24,673 nt of DNA, from positions 1 to 24,673 of the forward strand of contig CAJNOQ010002380.1 in NCBI GenBank assembly GCA_905250885.1, in the 5' to 3' direction. The DNA is from Didymodactylos carnosus (Eukaryota > Rotifera > Eurotatoria > Philodinida > Philodinidae). The notes under the pieces were generated by a model. That model saw only the letters and a list, made by a program, of their open reading frames with translations, ran no database searches and was not told the origin of the DNA. Shown here one piece after another: positions 1 through 9,242 of this stretch; positions within the stretch are counted from its first letter, which is position 1, and every line of letters begins with the position of its first letter. Position numbers and translations under genes: made by a program.

Positions 1-98
1 CAATGGATATTTTGCCGATGTGTGAATTTTTGGATTTTGAAAACGTTTTTGATAGCGTATAAATCAAGGATTTCTATGACTGGTTTGATTCACAACGG
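1..98 (+). repeat. Inverted partial copy of LINE interior
   Basis: Bases 1-98 match the reverse complement of 1187-1284 with one mismatch (position 83, G versus C). The same segment lies inside the minus-strand LINE reverse-transcriptase relic, so this is a second piece of the element in opposite orientation. It meets the 3' end of the minus-strand copy almost exactly, because the C-terminal coding remnant runs to about base 100. The repeat may extend left beyond the window. Confidence 0.9.
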
Positions 99-99
99 T

Positions 100-1500
100 G
101 CATGGTAGCACATTCCAGTCGTCAGTGGTACGAGGAAAAAATTACCCCGAAGCAGACTTTAGGAAATAGTAAGGTTTTTGAATTTGTTTATCATGCGTTA
201 TTCTGGACGACCGTCAATTTGTTGGCGGAGTAATTAGGTTTCTAGAAGACAAAGCACTTCTCCCATTGTATAGTTTACGAAAATAAGCAAGACAAAAATA
301 TTTTCTTCGAGCGGAGAGCGGTGCTAAATTTAGTTGAGTGAGAAGTTGCGAGGGACGACTGTCATAATCTATAAGAATTATTCTACAGACCAACTTTTGC
401 ACGTTATCTAATACAGAGAGATGAGAAATGTAAGACGTATCATATAGAATGCAGCAGTACTCCAAAGTTGGACGTATGCAGGATTTATAAAGATGACGAC
501 GAAGAAAATTAGGAGAACCGCGGAACACAAAGGAAATAGAACCAAGCATTTTTCGACAATCTGAGGCTACATTGTCGATATGACATTTCCACGATAGATC
601 ATGCGTCAATCTAATGCCAAGAAGTTTAAGAAAAGAAGCACGCTGAATTATATGATCATTCATCTTTAAAGACATTGTTAGATACAGTAAAAAACAACAT
701 TCATTCACATTTTGAAACGTTTGAAGTGACAAAATTCGTTTCACACCAAGCTAGAACCTCATCTGTGCACACTTGTGCCTTGTCTGGATCGGCTAGACAA
801 AGAAGATCATTTGCAAACAGGTAGAGAACAAGGAACCTAGACTTTCCTGATAGAGAACAGGAACCTAGACTTTGAGGTAAGTCAATGGACTTAGTGAATC
901 GATATGATTCACATTATTTATAGATTGTATCTGTGACGAAAAATAGCGCATCTTCCGTCGATGCATTTGGACGAAAGTCAAATCGATTAGGGGGAAAGAA
1001 GTTCGTCAACGTTACAGAAGAGAAAAGTTGTTTTTGGACAATTTTTTCGAAAACTTCACACACGTTAGACAGAAGCGAAATGGGCCGATAATTTTTAACA
1101 AAAAGTTTCCTTTCCTTTTTATGAATAGCTCGAATTATTGCTTGTTTCCAAAGATGAGGAAAAATCCAGAATTATCGATAACTTTGCCGTTGTGAATCAA
1201 AGCAGTCATAGAAATCCTTGATTTATACGCTATCAAAAACGTTTTCAAAATCCAAAAATTCACACATCGGCAAAATATCCATTGAATAAATTACCCTTCG
1301 TGGACAAAATTAGAACCGTTTTATCATTTGTTTGGTTTATTAGTGGATGTATAAGATTAGCTTTACCCCTTATTAAAGTACTTTTGCCTAAATTTCGCCA
1401 TTTTTTTGAAGAATTGTTCACCCCTATAGTCATACGACCATAACAATGCACTGTAGCCGCTTCACATTCACGTTTAAACAAATATACAGCTTCTAAATAT
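100..1500 (-). pseudogene. LINE reverse transcriptase relic
   Basis: Degenerate ORF2-type remnant of a non-LTR retrotransposon. Reading the minus strand from about 1500 down, I see the linker before the RT (NNSSKKWRNL, then NLFNGYFADV at ~1260-1410). Next comes the RT entry region (FPHLWKQAIIRAIHKK and the hallmark NYRPISLLSN near 1050-1140), then a motif-C equivalent read as FAND near 800-815 where active enzymes have an F/Y-A-D-D box. The thumb and C-terminal part is open at 214-744 (LGIRLTHDLSW, CIRPTLEYC, LDNVQKLVCR). A WNV-LP-like LINE C-terminus is readable to about 100. Several frameshifts and stops break it. The palm motif A and B region between ~910 and ~840 is missing, with a short duplication (gagaaca-ggaacctagact, 825-872) at the scar. 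No endonuclease domain is visible, so it is not active. Confidence 0.85.
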
Positions 1501-1872
1501 CTCTATTGAATATTAGTATGTTACTATCGACAATATATCGTGTACATTCCTGTTTTATTGAACAAAAGGTTATTTCAATTTGTCTCTAGACCAAAGATTA
1601 TCGGTCAATTTTAGAGTCATAATCTTGTGCTCTATAACAGACTATGCAATATGCATTATTTTATCTTGAATAATCGGAACAGCAGTATTCAGATCTATTT
1701 CGTCAGTAATAAAACAGACCAGTCAATATTATTCAATGAGGTTCGAAAAGCGCCCCAGTCAGTGTTTGGATAGTCATAAATGCATGATGTCGTTTTTTTG
1801 TAAACGTGTAGTTGTCAGAGTGATGCATATATTGATCTGTATCAATCCAATCTGATCTATAACATAACGAAG
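1501..1872. other. Intergenic, no gene seen
   Basis: AT-rich sequence with stops in all frames and no recognisable gene or repeat family. Confidence 0.5.
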
Positions 1873-2002
1873 GATTAATATCGAAGTATTATACTTCAAG
1901 TATAATATGTATACACTTGTCAGCAATTTCTCTCTCTTTCTGAGCTTGAAAGAGACAGAAAATTGCTGACAGGTTCATACATATTATACTTCGATATTAA
2001 TC
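1873..2002. mobile_element. Foldback (MITE-like) element, 130 bp
   Basis: The two ends are inverted copies (GATTAATATCGAAGTAT and its complement). Pairing continues through the GTATAATATGTAT and TTGTCAGCAATTT blocks to a pyrimidine/purine-rich centre. The left arm has an extra ~14 bp (ATACTTCA next to AGTATAATATG), itself a small internal inversion. No coding capacity and no clear target-site duplication. Most likely a non-autonomous hairpin-type DNA element. Confidence 0.8.
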
Positions 2003-2741
2003 AGTTTTCCTATTCAATAAATGCAAAAAGATGAAAGAAAAATAAGTAGAAAAAAGAAAAAATTTTACTCATTTATTTCTCTTTTCTATATCATGCACTA
2101 TACAGCGTCGCTAGACAAGACACATACCTCCAATGACTCGACAAGTTCTTCATGATGAAATAACAATTACAATGTAAACAGTCTGACGTCTAAACCACCG
2201 ACATAATATAATGCTTGTCCATTCTTTTTTTATTTCGAAATGAAAGTCAAAAGCATAAATCAAAAGTAAAGGGTGATTTAGGAGTCACTGCATCAGAAAA
2301 ACGACAGATTACCATAAGACCATGGTCAGTCGATGTGTCAGATTTACGTCTGACTGGTCCCCTCTTGTTCAGCATGTGTGAAAGCCAATAAATCCAAATT
2401 TTGAGCCTTTGAGGACTTTTACTTTTTGAGTTCTGAACGGTTTTCTAGAGTCCACCTCATGTAAAACTCAACGTCCAAAAAATGCAGAGCTTAATCGTCC
2501 TCAAGAAGGCTGTTGAACAAAGCATCGTCCTCATTGAGACATAGCGAAACTGTCTTGCTTTCCCTTCTCTTTCCCTTCGACCATGCATGTTCAACTACAT
2601 AAACAAAAATATGAATTTGTATCGTTTGAATTCATTAACAGAAGGCATTTTCCGTCGTTCAAGCACGGGTTTATCATTACACAAGTTTGGTTCTTGTTGT
2701 CATAGACCAGGCGTTCCGCAAGGCTATAGGTTGGCAAAAAA
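2003..2741. other. Intergenic, no gene seen
   Basis: No supported coding region. A plus-strand open stretch near 2587-2775 has no recognisable domain and partly overlaps the antisense EGF relic. Confidence 0.5.
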
Positions 2742-3231
2742 TCAAATTTTACTGGGTATTCCCAGATTCAAGTAACTCAATAGTCGAATATATATGTGGA
2801 ACAAATGGTTCAAAGCGAATTCTATGATAAGCTTGATTTGATAAGTATCGCGGTCGTGGATAAACGAATTAGAACTGGTGTTTTTGATCAAAGTCATTGA
2901 GCGCTGGTGTGTAATGAAATTCATGTTGATCAATTATTGTTTCATGGACAAGAAATACAGCTATGATTTTAAGCGTAATCGTATGTTTGTTCATCGATGT
3001 TGACGTTCGATCCTCCACATTTGTTATGACAGTTATCTGATCACTGAAATACTCACAGTAGTGCCCATATGATGGAGGACAAAAACACGCTTTTGATTTA
3101 TCGTCGCTAAATGTATCCTTCATTCCTATAGCATACGCTACGAGTGCACAGTCACCGTTGACGCGATAAGTGTTTCGCTGATTCTTACATCCGGACAAAA
3201 TCAACAACGAGTTGCGGCAGACTTCGGTTAC
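2742..3231 (-). pseudogene. Relic of EGF-module cell-surface protein
   Basis: Minus-strand reading frame with an EGF-like C-terminal half: NGDC, then CFCPPSYGHYCEY (C-x-C-x7-C spacing). This is followed by a beta-rich stretch (SDQITVITNVED, then LKIIAVFLVHETIIDQHEF). The order matches a large family I associate with bdelloid rotifers, in which an EGF module precedes a tail of this kind. The frame is cut by a TAA at about 2869-2871, but the same frame continues beyond it with family-like sequence (FVYPRPRYLSNQAYHRIRF) to a second stop near 2742. Upstream modules, signal peptide and transmembrane segments are not visible. Best read as a 3'-ward fragment of a duplicated receptor-like gene; family assignment is from memory. 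Confidence 0.55.
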
Positions 3232-3740
3232 TAACTAAATAGGACTTTAGTTAGTATAGTCAGGAGGTATAGCTAGAGGAGGCAAAATCGATTCAGTATT
3301 AAACGTATTAGAATTTTGTAATAAATATGAATATAAAATAAGAATTTGTTATTGCGTTCACAACCTACCGGTGCGCAAGATTTGCTGTGCGGAAGTTTCC
3401 GTGCGCATCTTTCGTAGAACCATTTTTGAAAATTTCAATGATTTTACAGTGTTTGGGTCCTTTAGTAAATTGAGTGCAGCTCGATGACTAATCGTCGTGG
3501 AGAACTCGGAGACCTCTCATTTTGTTCAGAAATGTTTGCTCCATCGGATGAATTTGTCATGGCTAAGAAGAAGTTGTCACTTAAACTTCAGCCCTTAGAT
3601 ATGCGGGCCCGAGCACCAAAGGGATAATGTTGATAGAATCGTGTTATTCGCTATAGTCACAACCAACGGGAATTGAGCAGGACAAAGCGATGGATAATTG
3701 ACTAATGCTGGACGCTAGACGATGACGATGAACGAGAATC
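3232..3740. other. Intergenic between relics
   Basis: No confident gene. Some minus-strand sequence just past the LINE ORF1 zinc knuckle (3600-3740) could be further eroded gag sequence, but I cannot support a domain. No LINE endonuclease motifs are visible here. Confidence 0.4.
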
Positions 3741-4448
3741 TCACCATAATTTTCTCGTTAGATCAGCCCTAAACGTTTTAACTCCACGACATTTCGGATC
3801 ATTTGAATTATGCGCGTCACCACAATGAACCCGGGCAAACATTTTTTGTAAGCTAACACATCCATAAACGCATTATTTGATACATCTGACGCGTTATACA
3901 ATCCTTCTGATGTTGCCATTTGGCAACACTTTTTGCTGTGTTTTCGTATGAATCGATCCACTTTTCATATGATTCGTTAATTCCTTTGCCGCTTGTTGGT
4001 CCCTAATTTGTCCAGTTGCAAATCGAATAACAAACGGGGAATGCATAACGAGTTTGAGCGAAATTTGAAATTTTCACTGTTGAGCGTTATACTGCGAATG
4101 TTGAGACAATTTCGATTGAGGTGAACAAGATGAACGAACGAGATCAGAGCGATTTTTTTGTTGATTACTCAACACATTGACACCAATCGACTTTTGTCGA
4201 TAATTACTCGCATTGCCATTATTAGGAAATCTGTCCCGTTTTGACTTCCGATATTCCACCGTCCGAACCGTTGGATCATTATCAAAATCTTTAGTATGAT
4301 CATCATTATCGGAGTCTTCTCGAGGTCGACACAAAGGAGAGTTACTCGGTGAATTAACAAGTAACGGATATTGACGAGAAGGAACTGGAAAATAATTATA
4401 ATTTAAATTACGATTAACTGGTCGGCTTGTCCAGCTAACGGCTTCCAT
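3741..4448 (-). pseudogene. LINE ORF1 (gag-like) relic
   Basis: Starts with ATG at 4448. About 120 residues of polar, Ser/Asn/Gln-rich low-complexity sequence run to ~4074, as in gag-like ORF1 N-termini. After a frame change the RNA-binding-like region is readable (ISNFAQTRYAFP, then PFVIRFATGQIRDQQAAKEL, ~3985-4075). A much shortened middle follows with an in-frame stop. Then comes a zinc-knuckle-like end (HCGDAHNSNDPKC, then KTFRADLTRKLW) stopping at 3741. At least two frameshifts and a large internal deletion are needed to explain it. It is on the same strand as, and upstream of, the RT relic at 100-1500, the order of ORF1 and ORF2 in a LINE. Confidence 0.65.
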
Positions 4449-4536
4449 TTTTTGCTCTTTTTCGAAAAGTTATTGCAATAAAGCTACAAACTAATCGTAA
4501 ATGACAACTAGATACTTCAGTAGATTAAACATTTCT

Positions 4537-5243
4537 CTACAAAATGAAAGGTGTCTCGGTTCTGAACGTTGATTTGTTATGAAAATATATTACCGTCATC
4601 AAATTCTTCTTCTTCTCGTATCCATCAACATCAATATTATCATTTAGACTTGATACATCAACACCTAAAAAACGATTGAAGTAGATGTCAACTTCATTGC
4701 TTTTAACATGAAAAATACGCTGAGATTACGTAATACGGGTGCACGGTCAACATTCAAAACATCTTCCAGTTCACTACGACAACATATATTCCTGTGAAAA
4801 CCTATTGACACTTGACATACATTTGTTTGGCTTTTATTGATTAGAGCAGATCTAATTAATTCTTTTCATCTTTTGCTTTGCTTTACTTATAGCAATTAGG
4901 AATACTTCTGCAGATACCTTTTTATCGATTGATACTTTTAGAAATAAATAGTATTCTTACCATAATATTTTACATTGTCAACTAAGCGTTGTTGATTAAT
5001 GATACATTTTACTTGTGTTTTATCTTGATTTATTGATTGTAGTTCACTATTTTTTAATATTGTATGCTTTTTTAAACTACCAATCCAAACTAAATATGAA
5101 TTTTCTTCATGTGCTTGTGTTGTTATTGTTCAGGATGACGATGTCGATGGTTTCTTCTTCGTTGATGGTTCAGGTGGTGTAAATATATTTGGCGTATTAA
5201 CACAACAACCACTTTGTGTTAATCTTTCATTATTATCAGCCAT
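4537..5243 (-). pseudogene. Unrecognised three-exon gene, broken
   Basis: Proposed exons on the minus strand are 5243-4961, 4907-4730 and 4664-4537. They are separated by introns of 53 and 65 nt with GT and AG ends, and the stop is TAG at 4537-4539. The N-terminus (MADNNERLTQSGCC) is polar with a Pro/Lys/Ser stretch. The core has an aromatic, basic pattern (SYLVWIGSLKKHTILKN, then DKTQVKCIINQQRLVDNVKYY, then EVFLIAISKAKQKMKR) reminiscent of small barrel domains found in some chromatin or transposon-linked proteins; I cannot name a family. The tail is acidic (DVSSLNDNIDVDGYEKKK). Two lesions are visible: an in-frame TGA at codon 38 (5130-5132) and a frameshift in exon 2 near 4859. Exon limits beyond the first are tentative. 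Either a decayed host gene or a transposon accessory gene. Confidence 0.45.
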
Positions 5244-5597
5244 AATGGACAACTATGAAATAAAAATAACTTCCCATCGTGTAAAAATAACGAAATTGAG
5301 AAACTCTCCAATGAACCTTCCTTCACACAGTCGAATGCACACTATATAGAAGTCACCTATTTTATGAATCAGTTGATCATTCTTTTTAGTCAAATTACAG
5401 TATGACACTATCGTTATACGACGTAGTGTAGATCTCAAAATATTTCAAGTTTTTTTACAAATTTCAGCAGAAATCTCATCTCGATAGAAGTATCCTACTC
5501 GATATACTTTAACCCTATCACTTGCAGCAGGGTGTACCTTTGTAAGATATCAGATTTACTAACAAAGAAAAAAAATTGTCAAGAAAGCCAGAAGCTA

Positions 5598-5603
5598 TTT
5601 TAT
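5598..5603 (-). terminator. AATAAA poly(A) signal for cold-shock gene
   Basis: Minus-strand AATAAA about 180 nt after the stop codon of the cold-shock-domain gene. Position and strand fit its 3' end. Confidence 0.4.
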
Positions 5604-5782
5604 TCAATAAAAAAATATTAACAAGCATTAGCATTTTCTTTTAGTGCTTTTTGTCTCTCCGTCTTGTTTTGAACATGTAGCGTTGAAAAGTGTTAATCTA
5701 AAAATATCGGAAAAAACCCATTGTTAGAAGGTATATATTAGTAGCAAGTACATAGGCAATAAACCTATACTAGCGTGTAACC

Positions 5783-6371
5783 TTACAAAGTCTGTTGAAA
5801 CAATTGTGCCTGCTTAGAATTAATAAACGAATTAGCATTTCGATTATGGTATGGACGATGACGATGATGATGGTGATTGTGGATTTGACGTTGTTGTGCG
5901 TCACATTCAACATTGATAGCTTCTAAACCTCTTTCGCCTACAATAAAACAAGTAATAACGAATCTACTATGTTTTGGAAATACATTATTAAAAATCAGTT
6001 TTCACTATATACCTTGAGCAACATCAAACGTTACTTTATCAGACTTTTGTAACAAATCTTGTTTAGTCTTTCGATGAAAACTGGAGTGATGAAAAAATAA
6101 TTGTTGCTTTTGTTGTTGTCTTTGGTCATTTTCAGTATTCCTTAACAGATGCGTGAGTTATATGTGTTTCTTTTCGTTTAGCTGCTATCATTACCAACTT
6201 ACCATTTAATAAAACCAAATTTTCTCGGTTTGGATCACACAATTGTGCCAGTCTGACTGGTTTCTGAAATAAATAATGAATAAAATATTTTAAGCTGGAT
6301 AAGATAATAGTTTCAATATCCAACATACCAACTGTCGGTTTTTCTTTTTTTTCTGTTGTTTTTGAAGCCAT
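5783..6371 (-). pseudogene. Cold-shock-domain protein gene, one nonsense codon
   Basis: Four exons on the minus strand: 6371-6329, 6263-6203, 6140-6013 and 5937-5783, with introns of 65, 62 and 75 nt, all GT..AG. Phases agree (1, 2, 1), giving 129 codons including the stop. After a charged N-terminus (MASKTTEKKEKP) comes a cold-shock (OB-fold, nucleic-acid-binding) domain. It has GTIV, then KPRKFGFIKW (RNP1-like), LFFHHSSF (RNP2-like), and a last strand DKVTFDVAQGERGLEAINVE. A His/Arg-rich tail (HNHHHHRHRPYHN) follows, as in many eukaryotic cold-shock RNA-binding proteins. Codon 24, inside the first strand (6235-6237), is TGA. A C-to-T change from CGA (Arg) would explain it. Everything else is open, so this is either a very young pseudogene, a polymorphic null allele or an assembly error. 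Unspliced intron 1 is open but changes frame, which disguises the gene. Confidence 0.7.
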
Positions 6372-6582
6372 TGAATAAGAAAAGATGTAATAATCTACAA
6401 AGAAAATAAACATCATGGAAAATGATCAAGGAAACAAACATTATTCAAACTTAGGTTGAAATTCTCAACATTGGAAAATTTAAACGTACTTTTAGGAGTT
6501 CGGAATAATTCATGTTTAGATTATGTATTGAATTGCAATAGCGTCTATCGACAAGAATGAACAGAAATTTCAGCTACGTGGA
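6372..6582. other. Spacer between cold-shock gene and transposon repeats
   Basis: AT-rich spacer that should hold the cold-shock gene promoter (read leftward) and the outer end of the neighbouring transposon. A pyrimidine-rich TTTGTAG just before the cold-shock ATG (minus strand, ~6390) could be a 3' splice site of a leader intron. No transposon terminal inverted repeat could be matched to the other side. Confidence 0.35.
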
Positions 6583-6707
6583 CTTAGTAACTGAATATTT
6601 AACTTTTGAACTGCATTCACTTAGCAGTTCAGACTATAATTTCTCATGTGCATTAACTTAGCAGCTGAAACATTCAGTTTTATACTGCTTCGCTTAGCAG
6701 TTCAAAC
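6583..6707. repeat. 37-bp tandem repeats at transposon 3' end
   Basis: The core CTTAGCAGTTCA-AAC or a close variant starts at 6583, 6620, 6657 and 6693, a period of 37, 37 and 36 bp. The first unit has CTTAGTAACTGAA, the third CTTAGCAGCTGAAAC. The array begins 13 bp outside the transposase stop codon. Subterminal short repeats are a known feature of CACTA/EnSpm elements, where they bind the element's DNA-binding protein; that role here is inferred. Confidence 0.75.
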
Positions 6708-6719
6708 TTTCTTTAATAC

Positions 6720-9242
6720 TCAGTCATGCTCGTCATAGGAAGAAACTGGTGTAACAACGAGTTCATTTTTCAAGTCGAAAACAATACAATGTTTTAAAAT
6801 TCTTTTTATGGAAATGCATATATTTGTGAGACACGGACATTTTTCTAATACAAAGAAAAATGTATCTAATGGTTCACGTAATAGTTCATAATATTGGGAA
6901 TTTTTAAAATAATCACTAAACAAACTTTTTTGTGAAAATTTTTGAATGAGTGCATATGTTTCTTCTTTATGTTTGAAAAATACTTGAATTCGGCCAAACA
7001 TAAACTTATTGTTTGTTGCAGAATCATCAGGTAATTGAACAAAATAACTTATTGACGTTGTACATCTCTGATAAAATGTTGAGTGAAACATTTGTTGATT
7101 CAAAATACATCGGCGATATGTACAAATACATCGACGAATTAATGTACAATTACAAACACGCCGATGATATGTTTGCAAAGCATCGATTTCATAACTTTCA
7201 ACATCAGTACATGGATCATGTGGTCCATCTGGTGATGTATTTTGACGATCGGTTGAATTGCTTAAGGCTATATCAATATTATAATAATAAACAATAAGAT
7301 CACCAAAATAACGAGTGCCATGTTTATTTGATGCAACATAACCAATAAGATCTTCTTGTGTAAATGTGTTAACGTAACATAATGCACCATTTAAATCAAA
7401 CATCTCCGCATAATGTGCATGTAAGTGAAGAACAAAATTTTGTAAATGTTCAAAGAACTTAGAATGGTAACGATAGAATATTGTTAAAAGTTCATTTGCG
7501 ATAGCACTTGTTCGTTGGCCGAATGTGGGATGACTATGAATTAAACGAATACCACAGATAGAAAGAGCCATATGCGCAACTCGATCAATTTCCAATATTG
7601 AATAAAAACGTGGTAAAAATCCATACAATAATAAATTACGTAATTCTGTTGCTTTGATATATAAAAAATCTTCAATACCACGCATCTTTCTATTGAAGAA
7701 ATGTGGCAATGGTTGTGTTCTTATTCATAATCAACTTGTTTACGTAAAGCCGGTGTTAACAAAATGCTTATTTGTGTCACAGCACCTCGAAAATGACGTA
7801 ATAATGTAACATGTTGAAAATCGATTAAAATTGATGTTGAAAGTGGAACATCAAGTATAAGTTCCAAAATACTTTTCCTCAAATGACCAAATACATTTTT
7901 GCTATCGGATTCAGCTTTTTTGGAATTTGATGTAAACGTTTTTGAATCACGAAGATTCAATGGTTTTTCATACGGATACTGTCGTTTGTTACGTCCAGGG
8001 ATATTATAACCTTGTGTAAAACAAAAGAAACAACAGTAATAACCAATATGTCCAATAAAATTCAAAATTAATTTTAATGCTGGACAATCACCAAAATTAC
8101 ACCATAATATTTTATATTAAAGGACGTTGATGGATTTACATAAACTTGCTGCTTTTTCAAATTTAAAAGCATTCTGAAGCTATTACCCAACCACATGCGA
8201 ATATTTGGACCTTTGTGTCCAATCCATATTGATACAACTAGCATATTATGTCGACGATAACGTAATCGTGGTGGTAGTTCAATAATAGAAGTACTTAACA
8301 ACCACATTTTTAATTTGGTCGATTTACATAAACCTATATCATCCAAATGCAGAATGAAACTAAGTAAATTTTGTGAGGAGAATTTTTTTAATAATTCTTG
8401 ATATGTATGACCAAATGGAATATCACTTAATCCACCACTATTACCACTATTAATTACTTGTTTGTATTCGTTAATATCATTTGATAACCGTTGAAGGATT
8501 GATGTTAACAACAAAATTAGCATCATAAATTAATGCAACATCTTTATTTTCAGCATTTGGACACTTCGAACATTTTTTGGCTGAATTAAGAAATACTGTA
8601 TTGCATAAAGTACAAATTGTTCGTTTATTGAAATTATTTAAAACATTCGACGAGGATAATAATCCTTCCAACGTTGACGGTAAGTTATTTGGGACTGGTA
8701 GCCAGCTTCTGATAATTTTTACAATTCCATCATCATGGAATTTACACACTTTTGAAGCACGTAACCAACATAATAATGTGTCTATTGCGTCGTGGGTACG
8801 AACATTTGTATAATGATGTAAACGTGGTGGATCTACAACCATTTTACTATCATCTTCATTACTTCGATAGCTATGTAAATTAACGCCAGATTGTTCTATC
8901 GTCATACCTTCTCTGTAATCCTCGTCTAATGATATGAATTCCGGCTGATCTTCAATAAGGCTCATCGTCTTCAGACTCATTACCATTAATGTCACTAACT
9001 ACACCTAAATTATTGACACCTTCTTCGTAGTCATCATAACTGGACGACTGATTGACATCAGGTATTTGATCAATAACATTTGATGCTTCATTTCTGTCCA
9101 ACGGCAGCTGTTGGTAAACGCATTGTAACATTGATTGACCTATTTGTTTATTTCGTTGATAAGATTCAGCATGCTTTGTATATCTTTATCGACGTTTTTC
9201 TCGAGCTTTCTGAAGCAAATTATCAATCAATTGATAATCCAT
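6720..9242 (-). pseudogene. CACTA/EnSpm-like DNA transposase, broken
   Basis: Nearly full-length transposase, about 830 codons, read leftward from ATG 9242. Acidic N-terminus. Then a small Cys cluster (ICTLCNTVFLN then CSKC, ~8560-8610). Then the region with LHLDDIGLCKSTKLKMW and ELPPRLRYRRHN (~8220-8360). Then a second Cys cluster after GHIGYYCCFFC (~8010-8060). Then LIDFQHVTLL (~7800-7830). Then MRGIEDFLYIKATELRNLL (~7620-7690), TFTQEDLIG and HGTRYFGDLIVYYYN (~7280-7370), and the end PVSSYDEHD at 6720. Likely DDE residues are the D of LDDIG, D of LIDFQH and E of TQEDLIG, all retained (inferred from family order). Lesions: TAA at codon 19 (9186-9188) and frameshifts near 8965, 8510, 8110 and 7733. 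No terminal inverted repeats found. Not active as it stands. Confidence 0.75.

Noticed and set aside
6235..6237. Selenocysteine or programmed readthrough at the cold-shock TGA
   Set aside because: No stimulatory CTAG context follows and I saw no support for a SECIS structure; a C-to-T nonsense mutation is simpler.
6132..6416. Continuous 94-codon minus-strand protein
   Set aside because: It reads through intron 1 of the cold-shock gene in the wrong frame. The spliced reading with canonical introns restores a recognisable domain.
7013..7297. Plus-strand open frame of 94 codons
   Set aside because: Antisense to the transposase coding sequence, which has clear family motifs; a shadow frame.
8577..8813. 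Plus-strand open frame of 78 codons
   Set aside because: Antisense to the N-terminal part of the transposase; no domain of its own.
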